Assembly (NCBI GenBank): GCA_002382325.1
Contig: DGAG01000016.1
Coordinates: 1 to 64,000 of the forward strand
Reading direction: 5' to 3'
Length of the DNA stretch: 64,000 bases
Source: Epsilonproteobacteria bacterium UBA4036
GTDB taxonomy: Bacteria; Campylobacterota; Campylobacteria; Campylobacterales; Arcobacteraceae
Below, one piece after another: positions 53,242-60,209 of this stretch. The stretch's first letter is position 1; each line of letters starts with the position of its first letter. The position numbers and the translations under genes were made by a program. A model generated the notes under the pieces. It was given only the letters and a program-made list of their open reading frames with translations, had not been told where the DNA came from and did not search any database.

Positions 53242-54219
53242 GTGTTTTATAAAAACAGTATAGAAAAAATCATAGAAATTTACAAAAAATCAAACCTAAG
53301 TATATCTAAATTTGCGGCATTAATTCAAAAAGACAGAAGAACAGTCACTTCTTGGATTGACCAAATAAGCGACTCTGAACCGTCGCAAAGTGTCAAAGAG
53401 AATATTTGTAAAACATTCCGATATCCTGATTATATTTGGGAAGAAGCGTGCAGTGGTGAAGAGTTTATAAAATCCATTACAGAAATTCCTCAAAAAGAGG
53501 TACGAATTATCGATGAAGATTATATGGGGCGTTTAAAATACATCTTAGAGATGGAACAAAACCGACGATTTGTGATACAAGCACAGTTCCCTGGACCCAT
53601 GTATCGTGACAGTGCTGTACAAAAAGTGTACAAGACACAAACCAGTAATGAAATCGAAGAACTCAAACAAGAACGTATTCATCAAATGTTGCGATACGAT
53701 TATGATACGACAGAGTGGTACTCCATCAAGTCATTGTTGAGTTTTTGTTTTGCCAGCATTGGAAATTTTTATACCAAAGAACAAAAAATTGCTATTTTGG
53801 AATTGATTTATGAGTTGTTTAACAATAATTACAACAAAAAACTCTTTTTGTTTGATTCATTTTCCCGAAAAATTTATGGGATGGAGACGACCTATATTTC
53901 AATCAATGTCAAACAAAAAATTCTTTTCTTTAAATCACCGATTGAATCAGTGTTTATAGAAATACGAAACAAAAAACTCGTGGAACGTATGCACAAATAC
54001 TACTCTTCTCCTGTGGAAGCACCCAGTCATGTGAACTTTTTAGAATCGGTTAAAATTATAAAAATTTTACAAGATGCGTTAAAATACAATAATACCATCG
54101 AACAAGCGTATGAAATGATTAATCGTAAAACGGATTACGGAGAGTTGTTTTACAACAACTTGAGCATTGATTTACAAAAAAGAGTCAGCGAGCCAAAAGA
54201 GGGACAAAAAAGGAATTAA
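53242..54219 (+). CDS. HTH transcriptional regulator, probable regulator of prp genes
   Basis: A 325-residue protein with an N-terminal helix-turn-helix (about 18-40: SISKFAALIQKDRRTVTSWI) and a long, mostly helical C-terminal part (about 90-310) of no family I can name. It is not the sigma-54-type PrpR, since no AAA+ domain is present. Divergent position next to prpB suggests it controls propionate use. The start is GTG at 53242 after AGAGGTGTGC. It ends 2 bp before the tetR gene. Confidence 0.65.
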   Translation: MFYKNSIEKIIEIYKKSNLSISKFAALIQKDRRTVTSWIDQISDSEPSQSVKENICKTFRYPDYIWEEACSGEEFIKSITEIPQKEVRIIDEDYMGRLKYILEMEQNRRFVIQAQFPGPMYRDSAVQKVYKTQTSNEIEELKQERIHQMLRYDYDTTEWYSIKSLLSFCFASIGNFYTKEQKIAILELIYELFNNNYNKKLFLFDSFSRKIYGMETTYISINVKQKILFFKSPIESVFIEIRNKKLVERMHKYYSSPVEAPSHVNFLESVKIIKILQDALKYNNTIEQAYEMINRKTDYGELFYNNLSIDLQKRVSEPKEGQKRN

Positions 54220-54221
54220 GG

Positions 54222-54791
54222 ATGAAAAGTACTCGAGAAAAGTTATTGGACATTGCTTTTGATGAAATTTATCATAATGGGTATGCCAATACTTCTGTGG
54301 ATAAAATTTTGAAAAAAGCCAATATGAATAAAGGCAGTATGTATCACTTTTTTAAATCAAAAAAAGAGTTGGGGTTGGCAGTAATTCGTGAAAGAGTCAA
54401 TGAGTATATTGTTGGAAAATATGGAGCATTGTTAACGTATGAAGAAAATATTTGCGATGAAATGATGAAACTGATTAAAAACCGAAACAATTTTGACTTC
54501 AGTTGCGGTTGTAAATTGAATAATATGATGCAAGAGTTATCGCCTATTGATAAAGATTTTAAAGAGGCTTTGGAAATTGTCTATTTAAAATTTGAAAATA
54601 TCATCGAACACGTTTTAGACAAAGCCGTAGCAAAAAATGAAATCGTTCACAACGACACCAAAGCACTCTCTTTGTTTGTCGTTGCATCCATTGAAGGGTG
54701 TTTGGGAACAGCAAAAAAATCTCAAGATGGCAACTTCTTTCAAACGTGCATCTCTCAACTTGAACTTCTTTTAAACTCTCTGAAAAAATAA
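54222..54791 (+). CDS. TetR family transcriptional regulator
   Basis: A 189-residue repressor. The N-terminal HTH is TSVDKILKKANMNKGSMYHFFKSKKEL (about 24-50) and the remaining helices form the ligand-binding part, which has several cysteines (CGCKL). Two palindromes lie 14 and 49 bp after its stop, in front of a small operon for a membrane peptide, a tautomerase and an exporter, its likely targets. The gene is 2 bp after the HTH regulator. Confidence 0.9.
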   Translation: MKSTREKLLDIAFDEIYHNGYANTSVDKILKKANMNKGSMYHFFKSKKELGLAVIRERVNEYIVGKYGALLTYEENICDEMMKLIKNRNNFDFSCGCKLNNMMQELSPIDKDFKEALEIVYLKFENIIEHVLDKAVAKNEIVHNDTKALSLFVVASIEGCLGTAKKSQDGNFFQTCISQLELLLNSLKK

Positions 54792-54804
54792 ATTTTTAAA
54801 AGTC

Positions 54805-54855
54805 TTGACTAATTGGTCAAGATTTTGCTATAGTTGTATTTGACTGATTAGTCAA
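54805..54855 (+). promoter_or_regulatory. Promoter with two TetR-type operators
   Basis: TTGACTAATTGGTCAA (54805-54820) and TTGACTGATTAGTCAA (54840-54855) are near-perfect palindromes of the same type, centres 35 bp apart. The first TTGACT doubles as a -35 box, with TATAGT (54829-54834) as -10 after an 18-bp spacer. One operator covers the -35 and the other the start region, so binding would block transcription. Confidence 0.75.
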
Positions 54856-54892
54856 GTTGATTTGTCGGTGATTTTCATCAAAGGAGTCTCTT

Positions 54893-54973
54893 ATGTCACA
54901 AATAATTGGAGCAATCATATTGGGTATATCGCTGGTGTTGTTATTTGTTATGACCATAAGTGATAAAATATAA
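54893..54973 (+). CDS. 26-residue small membrane protein
   Basis: ATG at 54893 follows AAAGGAGTCTCTT, a good ribosome binding site. The 26-residue product is nearly all one hydrophobic helix (IIGAIILGISLVLLFVMTI) with a short charged end (SDKI). It is the first gene behind the TetR-type operators and lies 11 bp before the tautomerase gene. Such peptides often bind or regulate transporters; the EamA exporter downstream is an obvious candidate partner, but this is inference. Confidence 0.6.
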   Translation: MSQIIGAIILGISLVLLFVMTISDKI

Positions 54974-54984
54974 AAGGAGATGTT

Positions 54985-55362
54985 ATGCCCTATATCAATG
55001 TAAAACTCAATTTGGCTGAAGATGTCAAATTAAGAGATCAAATTGTTAAGGTTGTGTTGGAAAATACCACTCATATATTGGGAAAAAACGAAGATGTTAC
55101 TTCTGTATTGGTTGAGTTTGTACCTCAAAATGCTTGGAGTGTAGGTGGAAAAAATGTCCCTACGTTTTATTTGGATATTAAAATTACAAAAGGTACCAAT
55201 ACAAAAGTCCAAAAAGCAGACTATATTCAAGCCATATATAAAGAGTTTGAAACTCTTTTGGGCAAGATAGACCAAGCAAGTTATGTTTTGATTCATGAGA
55301 TTGATGCAGATGCTTGGGGATTTGAAGGCATCACACAAGAGCGACGTTTTATCCAACCATAA
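54985..55362 (+). CDS. Tautomerase-superfamily protein
   Basis: A 125-residue member of the 4-oxalocrotonate tautomerase superfamily, with Pro-2 directly after Met (MPYINVKLNL), the usual catalytic N-terminal proline. The first beta-alpha-beta unit spans about 1-62 and a second unit follows, so it is a double-unit form. Substrate unknown. AAAGGAGATGTT precedes the ATG. It lies between the small peptide and the exporter in a TetR-controlled unit. Confidence 0.8.
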   Translation: MPYINVKLNLAEDVKLRDQIVKVVLENTTHILGKNEDVTSVLVEFVPQNAWSVGGKNVPTFYLDIKITKGTNTKVQKADYIQAIYKEFETLLGKIDQASYVLIHEIDADAWGFEGITQERRFIQP

Positions 55363-55371
55363 AGGAGTAGC

Positions 55372-56241
55372 ATGAGCGATACGATTAAAAAATCAATGTT
55401 GCCGTTTGGGTTTATTTTTTTATACGGCAGTGGATTTATTTTTACGCAATATGGATTGCAAAACAGTTCTCCTATGGCATTTTTGAGTATTCGTTTTTTT
55501 ATTGCGTTTTGGATTTTATTACTCATTGCGTATATGTTAAAAGTTCCTATACCTAAAACAAAAAAAGAGTTTTTTCATATTGCCGTTGCAGGAAGTTTGA
55601 CCGTAGGAACCTTTTCTATTGGGGTGTTTTTATCCATTTCATATGGAGTTTCAGGCGCTTTAAATGCTTTGATTATCGCATTACAACCTATTATTGTAAC
55701 GTTTATTGCGTCAAAATTTTTAGAAGAAACCGCCAATAAAAAAGTATGGCTGGGCTTAATCATCGGATTTATAGGGGTGGCGTTTGTTGTCGTATCGAAA
55801 CTTGATACGTCTTATGCTTCTTTTATAGGAGTTTTTTGGTCTGTTGTCGCATTGTTGGGGTTAAGTTTTGGAAGTTTGTATCAAAAAAAATATTGTACAG
55901 GAATGAACTTATACTCAGGTGGAGCCATACAAACACTAAGTTCAACCGTATTGACTTTACCGTTTTTATATTTTGAGAATATTCATATCACGTGGAATAC
56001 TGAATTTATGATTGCCCTTGTTTATATGGCAGTCGGTGTGAGTATAGGAGCCTTGTCATTGTTATACGTAATGATAAAAAATGGCGAAGTTTCAAAGGTC
56101 TCTTCTATTTTTTATTTAGTTCCCGTAAGTGCAGCTTTGGTTTCATATTTTTTATTGGGAGAAAAAATGGAGCTCAATGTTGTCATAGGGATTATAACCG
56201 TACTTGTAGGAATAATGCTTATTAATAAACGCAAAGCTTAA
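55372..56241 (+). CDS. EamA/DMT-family transporter
   Basis: The 289-residue inner-membrane protein has ten predicted hydrophobic segments in two EamA repeats (about 8-140 and 150-287), as in drug/metabolite exporters such as RhaT or YdcZ relatives. Typical landmarks are GSGFIFTQYGL in the first helix and the end of the first repeat GFIGVAFVVVSK. The substrate is unknown; TetR control suggests export of a toxic compound. It overlaps the TauE-like gene tail to tail by 4 bp. Confidence 0.88.
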   Translation: MSDTIKKSMLPFGFIFLYGSGFIFTQYGLQNSSPMAFLSIRFFIAFWILLLIAYMLKVPIPKTKKEFFHIAVAGSLTVGTFSIGVFLSISYGVSGALNALIIALQPIIVTFIASKFLEETANKKVWLGLIIGFIGVAFVVVSKLDTSYASFIGVFWSVVALLGLSFGSLYQKKYCTGMNLYSGGAIQTLSSTVLTLPFLYFENIHITWNTEFMIALVYMAVGVSIGALSLLYVMIKNGEVSKVSSIFYLVPVSAALVSYFLLGEKMELNVVIGIITVLVGIMLINKRKA

Positions 56242-56987
56242 GATAAAAAGAGTTTAATGGACATCACAAAACTGATAATAACTATAAGTGGGCGAATGAT
56301 TTTTTGCCCATTTTTAACTACCATTCTAGCCCCCACAAAGGCTCCACACATTTGTCCTAACCCCATACACAAACCAAGAGTCCAATAAATTTTTCCAAAA
56401 ATCATAAAAAAACAAAGCGATGCAATATTGCTGATGAAGTTAAGAACTTTGGCATGAGCTGTGGCTTTGGTGAGGTTAAACCCAAGAAGAAGCACAAAGG
56501 CTATGGCAAAAAATGAGCCAGTACCTGGACCAAAAAACCCGTCATAAAAACCCACACCAAAAGCCACCAAAAAACTAAAAACTACAATAGAAATCCGTTT
56601 TTCATTGTCCAATGAGCCAATGTTGGGAAAAAATAAAAAGTATAAACCAATGGCGATGAGTAACACAGGAATGATTTGTTTTAAAACAGAAGCATCGATT
56701 TGCAATAAAGCAAACACACCCAATGCTGCTCCAATAAATGTCAGAGCAATCATCAGTTTCATTTCTCGTAAATTGACCATCTTCTTTTTGACAAAATAAG
56801 CTGCTGCTGTAAATGAGCCAAAAGTGCTTTGCAGTTTATTGGTTGCAAGTGCAGCTGCGGGAGGAAGTCCTGCGTATAAAAGCGCTGGAATAGTCAACAA
56901 TCCGCCACCTCCTGCGATGGCATCGACTAAGCCTGCAAAAAAGGCAACGGAAAAAAGTATTAAAAAGAGTTCAAGTCCAAATTCCAT
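56238..56987 (-). CDS. TauE/SafE (TSUP) family permease
   Basis: A 249-residue membrane protein with about eight hydrophobic segments, the conserved DAIAGGGGLLTIPAL loop after the first helix and GFYDGFFGPGTGSF in the second half, both typical of the TSUP family. Members export sulfite or organosulfur compounds, or other small anions. No sulfur genes are near, so the substrate is open. Confidence 0.88.
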   Translation of the reverse strand: MEFGLELFLILFSVAFFAGLVDAIAGGGGLLTIPALLYAGLPPAAALATNKLQSTFGSFTAAAYFVKKKMVNLREMKLMIALTFIGAALGVFALLQIDASVLKQIIPVLLIAIGLYFLFFPNIGSLDNEKRISIVVFSFLVAFGVGFYDGFFGPGTGSFFAIAFVLLLGFNLTKATAHAKVLNFISNIASLCFFMIFGKIYWTLGLCMGLGQMCGAFVGARMVVKNGQKIIRPLIVIISFVMSIKLFLS

Positions 56988-57063
56988 TTAGGAAGTCACC
57001 TTTGAGTTGTATTTTGTCATTTGACTGTGGAATTATAGTATAAAAAAGAGTATAATTTATTAA

Positions 57064-57328
57064 GGGCATCACTAAAAATTAGAACGCCTATAAATGCCAA
57101 AGGAGTGTTTCTAGGTTAAAGAGTTTTAAAGTGGGACTACTTTAGTAATTCAAGTTAAAACTCTTTAAGATTGGAATACTCATTTGTCGCCCCAAGGGTA
57201 GTACATTAAGGCACAATCTTTTAAAAAAAAGAGTCTCGAATTAGCTACGGCTAGTCCTTCGACTCTTTTTTTTAAAACCTTATACCTTACTGTACTATTT
57301 ATAGGCATTCTAATTTTTAGAGGTGCCC
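57064..57328. mobile_element. 265-bp MITE-like element with terminal and internal inverted repeats
   Basis: The ends are 29-bp imperfect inverted repeats (57064-57092 and 57300-57328) sharing GGGCA.C.CTAAAAATTAGAA and GCCTATA. Inside are two more perfect stems: TTAAAGAGTTTTAA (57116-57129) with 57155-57168, and TTAAAAAAAAGAGTC (57221-57235) with 57261-57275. No coding frame is convincing. It looks like a non-autonomous element or IS remnant. Clear target duplications are not visible (TTAA on the left, TCAA on the right). Confidence 0.65.
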
Positions 57329-57354
57329 TCAAATAAAACAAGGGGGATATAAAG

Positions 57355-57930
57355 ATGAAAACTTTACGTAAAACAGTCAAAATAGGTTGTGTAGTATTAG
57401 GTTCGTTAGGAGTAATCGCAAGTGCACTTTTAGCGCAAGATTTACCCGACAGAGGTCCCGTTCCTTTTGCCACATATGACGTCAATGGTGATGGGTATGT
57501 GAGCCAACAAGAGTTTTATGACATAAGAGATGCCAGAATGCAGCAAAAAGCAACCGCTGGAATGCCCATGAAAAATGCAGGCAATGCACCTGATTTTAGT
57601 GCTTTAGACAAAGACAAAGACGGCAAACTCACTGAGTTAGAACTCTTAAGAGGACAAAATGAGCAAATGCAAAAAAACAAAGGCAATAAATCAATGCAAC
57701 CACAGCAATCAAGAATGCCCGCATTTGAAAGTTTTGACACCAACAAAGATGGAAGGTTAAGCAAACAAGAACTTGAAGAATCCAGAGATAAAAGAATGGA
57801 ACAAAAAGCAGCCGATGGAAAAATGCTAAAAAACAGCGCCAACCGAATGCCTTTTGAAGACATCGATGCCAATGGGGATGGGCAAATTTCTAAAGAGGAA
57901 TTTTTGAATCATCAAATGAGAAGAAAATAG
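57355..57930 (+). CDS. Exported EF-hand protein with four calcium-binding loops
   Basis: The 191 residues begin with an N-terminal signal (IGCVVLGSLGVIASALLAQ), so the protein is probably periplasmic or, if the Cys were lipidated, membrane-attached. Four EF-hand loops are visible: DVNGDGYVSQQEF, DKDKDGKLTELEL, DTNKDGRLSKQEL and DANGDGQISKEEF, each with the Asp/Asn and final Glu positions of a Ca2+ loop. Linkers are rich in Met, Gln and Lys. Function unknown; Ca2+ buffering or sensing is likely. It is followed by a terminator. Confidence 0.88.
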   Translation: MKTLRKTVKIGCVVLGSLGVIASALLAQDLPDRGPVPFATYDVNGDGYVSQQEFYDIRDARMQQKATAGMPMKNAGNAPDFSALDKDKDGKLTELELLRGQNEQMQKNKGNKSMQPQQSRMPAFESFDTNKDGRLSKQELEESRDKRMEQKAADGKMLKNSANRMPFEDIDANGDGQISKEEFLNHQMRRK

Positions 57931-57960
57931 GGTGGTCGCATTGTGCGACCACCTTATTTT
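57931..57960 (+). terminator. Terminator after the EF-hand gene
   Basis: GGTGGTCGCA (57931-57940) pairs with TGCGACCACC (57944-57953) around TTG, followed by TTATTTT. The stem starts directly after the stop codon. Confidence 0.85.
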
Positions 57961-57965
57961 AATAT

Positions 57966-58535
57966 TCTCTTGAAAAGCTAAAGCTTTCCGCTTCCACTTT
58001 CTTTATTCGTAAAGAAAGTTCGCAAAGAAAACTCACCACGGGCTTCGACGGCAAAGCTACCCTCTCTTATTATTTTATTCTTTTCAGCTCTGCTTGTGCT
58101 TGCACTCTCTTTGAGAAAACTCGCTAAAGAGTGCGTTTAGCACTCTTCTTACGCTCAGACAGTTTCGAGCTGGTTTTGAAAAGAATAAAATAAACGTTCG
58201 GCGTCTGCAGATGTGGTAATATCTCTAGTATTCAAACTATCTTTTATTAATTGAGTTAAGAGAAGTTTATAATCTTAGAAAATCAAATATGTCAATGTCC
58301 TTATCCCCTTGTTTCCAACATCTGAAAAGCCGAACGTTTATTTTTTATTTCGGTAAAGCCGAGGACTGTTTGACGAGAGAAAAGTGCCAAATGCACTTTT
58401 TCGAGGAGTTCCGCAGGCAGAAATAAAAAATAATAAGTGAGGGAACCCCAAGGGCTTTGAAGCTTAGTTGGTGGTTTTGCTTACTTTGTCCACACAAAGT
58501 AAGAGAGCGGAAACCCTTGTGGTTTTCAAGAGAGA
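57966..58535. repeat. Two inverted copies of a ~230-250-bp repeat module
   Basis: No gene is visible between 57961 and 58586. The left half (57966-58215) and the reverse complement of the right half (58312-58535) share an ordered series of motifs: CTCTTGAAAA, TTTCCGC, a CTTTGT/CTTTAT hairpin, AAAACTCACCAC-like, CTTATTATTTTATT, a GCACT hairpin inside ACTGTxTGA...GAGTT, AATAAACGTTCGGC and CAGATGTxGG. Each half also folds on its own (TTTTATTCTTTTCA near 58074 with TGAAAAGAATAAAA near 58177). The ~96-bp centre is unrelated AT-rich DNA. Confidence 0.65.
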
Positions 58536-58586
58536 TATTTTTAATCTTATGATGATTTTATCATTCTCATTTGTATATATATTTTA

Positions 58587-58826
58587 CTACTTGTAAATAT
58601 CACCTCTGCTATCAACTTTTAATATTTGAATCTCTTCTTCATTCATGTGAAAAAGTATTCTGTACTTTGATACTCTGATTCTATAAATAGGAGGGATATC
58701 ATTACCTGTTAGTTTTTTCACATCCCCATCTGGTAAGTTTTGAATAGCTTGAAAGATTTTTTCTTGAAGTTTTCTATCATATTTTGAAAACTTCTTTTCA
58801 AATGTTTTAGAATATGAAATAATCAT
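58587..58826 (-). CDS. RelE/ParE-type toxin
   Basis: A 79-residue basic protein of the RelE/ParE superfamily: SKTFEKKFSKYDRKLQEKI, then IYRIRVSKYRILFHMNEEEI and the final LKVDSRGDIYK, which is the usual arrangement. RelE-like members cut mRNA on ribosomes and ParE-like members poison gyrase; which applies here is open. It overlaps the antitoxin gene by 4 bp. Confidence 0.85.
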   Translation of the reverse strand: MIISYSKTFEKKFSKYDRKLQEKIFQAIQNLPDGDVKKLTGNDIPPIYRIRVSKYRILFHMNEEEIQILKVDSRGDIYK

Positions 58827-59071
58827 AAGTTGAATTTATTTTTAAAATCTTCATTTGAAGTAAATTCATCATTTGCTAGTATTGATAAAATCTCTTTTTC
58901 ATCATCAGCTTCAAGTATCAACTCAGCTTGTTGTTTTGTTTTAGCATTTTTTGCAATGTATTCACTAAGGCTTTCTCTAATCATTTGTGAAATTGATTTT
59001 TTTTCTATAAAACTTACCGCTCTAGCTTGTTCATACAGTGTTTCATCTATTGTTAAATTTAATCTATGCAT
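58823..59071 (-). CDS. Ribbon-helix-helix-like antitoxin
   Basis: The 82-residue partner of the toxin. Its N-terminus (HRLNLTIDETLYEQARAVSFIEKKSISQMIRESLSEYI) has the beta-strand plus two helices of an RHH DNA-binding domain, and the acidic C-terminus (ADDEKEILSIL...) would wrap the toxin. Such antitoxins repress their own promoter. AAGGAGTATTT precedes the ATG, and the 4-bp overlap with the toxin couples translation. Confidence 0.85.
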   Translation of the reverse strand: MHRLNLTIDETLYEQARAVSFIEKKSISQMIRESLSEYIAKNAKTKQQAELILEADDEKEILSILANDEFTSNEDFKNKFNL

Positions 59072-59161
59072 AAATACTCCTTCATGTAGTGATGTATAGA
59101 TGTATTATATCATAAGTTGTTCAATGAATTCAACTTTTTGTTAAGTAGTATAAAAACTGTT

Positions 59162-59232
59162 GTCTAACGTTTGACTTGAGAAATAGTTTTGCCCGCTAGG
59201 GTAAACTATTTCTTTCCAAGATTTTGTTATAC
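59162..59232 (-). other. Integron attC site
   Basis: On the minus strand the 71-bp site begins with GTATAAC (R'') and ends with GTTAGAC (R'), a perfect GTTRRRY core. Between them TTGG-aaAGAAATAGTTT pairs with AAACTATTTCT-CAAG around a GC-rich tip, leaving a few unpaired bases, as in attC hairpins. The stop codon of the HEPN gene lies inside R'', as is common in cassettes. Confidence 0.7.
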
Positions 59233-59866
59233 ATCGTATTTTAATAAAGTTTTTGTTGTTTCATCTGCTAATTTATCAATTTTTGTGGAACTTTCAAGTT
59301 CTTTCACTTTAATTGTTGTTAGTGATACAAACATCATTGTTGAATACCAAAGACCTATTGATGGATGTTCTGTCGAAATTTTTTCCCATTTTTCTCTTGT
59401 ATCTTTATCATCTACATACCAAGTTATAGTTTTTAACCAAGATTTTTTTTGATTCTTATCAAGAGAGTTAATATGCTCTTTTAGATTGAAATTAATATTT
59501 TCAAATTTATGAACAATCATATTCCTAAGTTCAGAAAAACGCTTTACAAATGTACGTTGTTCACTTGTGAGTAAATTATAATCTTTAGTAATTTTCAACT
59601 TTCCTATTTGTTCATCTGATAGAGGTAATCTTTCTATGAGTGATTTTAATTTTTCTTCTTCTGTTTGAGCTACAATTAATTCAGTTACAATAGTTTCTAT
59701 AAGTGCGTGTGCTTTTATAATCATAGACCAATCATCAGTTTTTAATATGGACAGCATAAATTCTGTTTTATCTATAAGCCCTTCAGCCATGGAATTTTTA
59801 GTATCATTTAATATTTCTGATGCTTGTTCTTTAGTTAGATACATTTAATTCCTTTCTTGTGTATAA
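59168..59866 (-). mobile_element. Probable 699-bp integron gene cassette carrying the HEPN gene
   Basis: The cassette would run from TTATAC (minus strand, starting at 59866, after a G at 59867) to the G of the attC R' site at 59168. Joining its two ends in a circle restores GTTATAC, the exact complement of the R'' box GTATAAC, whereas the integrated form shows GTTAGAC. That is just what excision of a cassette should give. No integrase gene or attI site is in the window. Confidence 0.6.
59227..59844 (-). CDS. HEPN-like protein in an integron cassette
   Basis: A 205-residue all-helical soluble protein. The segment FSELRNMIVHKFENI (about 122-136) has the R-x4-H motif of HEPN RNases (RNMIVH), preceded by a helix with AHALIETIVTELIVA as in HEPN/MAE-like domains. 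HEPN proteins are common in toxin-antitoxin and anti-phage systems, often cutting RNA. No dedicated partner gene is seen; the RelE/RHH pair is in the same direction 155 bp downstream. AGAAAGGAATTAA precedes the ATG. Assignment rests on one motif and on fold-like composition. Confidence 0.55.
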   Translation of the reverse strand: MYLTKEQASEILNDTKNSMAEGLIDKTEFMLSILKTDDWSMIIKAHALIETIVTELIVAQTEEEKLKSLIERLPLSDEQIGKLKITKDYNLLTSEQRTFVKRFSELRNMIVHKFENINFNLKEHINSLDKNQKKSWLKTITWYVDDKDTREKWEKISTEHPSIGLWYSTMMFVSLTTIKVKELESSTKIDKLADETTKTLLKYDV

Positions 59867-59867
59867 C

Positions 59868-60209
59868 TATTTATTGAACATACATTATATATAAAACACA
59901 CTGAAAAACGACAAATAACATACACAAAATATGTTGTATATCAAAACACCTAGAAATGCCTTAAATAAGGTGTTTTTACTTATTTAGTTATAAAAAATAC
60001 TATACTTTATAAATAAATTTTAAGTTTATGATATGATTTTTATGTATGTTTAATGTCGATATTTCGATGATAATAGTACATTATGTATGTATATTAGGAC
60101 AATACCGTGATAAACCTGCATTATGTTAAATATATTGGAAAAAACTACACTCCAAAGATTAAATCCATAATTTACACACCCCTTATCCAAACTATGCTAC
60201 CATCACACA
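59868..60209. other. Gene-free AT-rich gap upstream of recQ
   Basis: No coding frame is convincing here. It contains a hairpin AAAACACCT/AGGTGTTTT (59943-59951 with 59968-59976) followed by T residues, which could act as a terminator. Several palindromic TATGTATG/CATACATA-like stretches occur (59885-59935, 60040-60095). The recQ promoter must lie at its right end; I could not pick a clear -10 box. Confidence 0.4.

Noticed and set aside
57180..57485. 101-residue minus-strand frame across the MITE-like element and the EF-hand gene start
   Set aside because: It runs through hairpin DNA and antisense to the signal peptide of a clear EF-hand protein.
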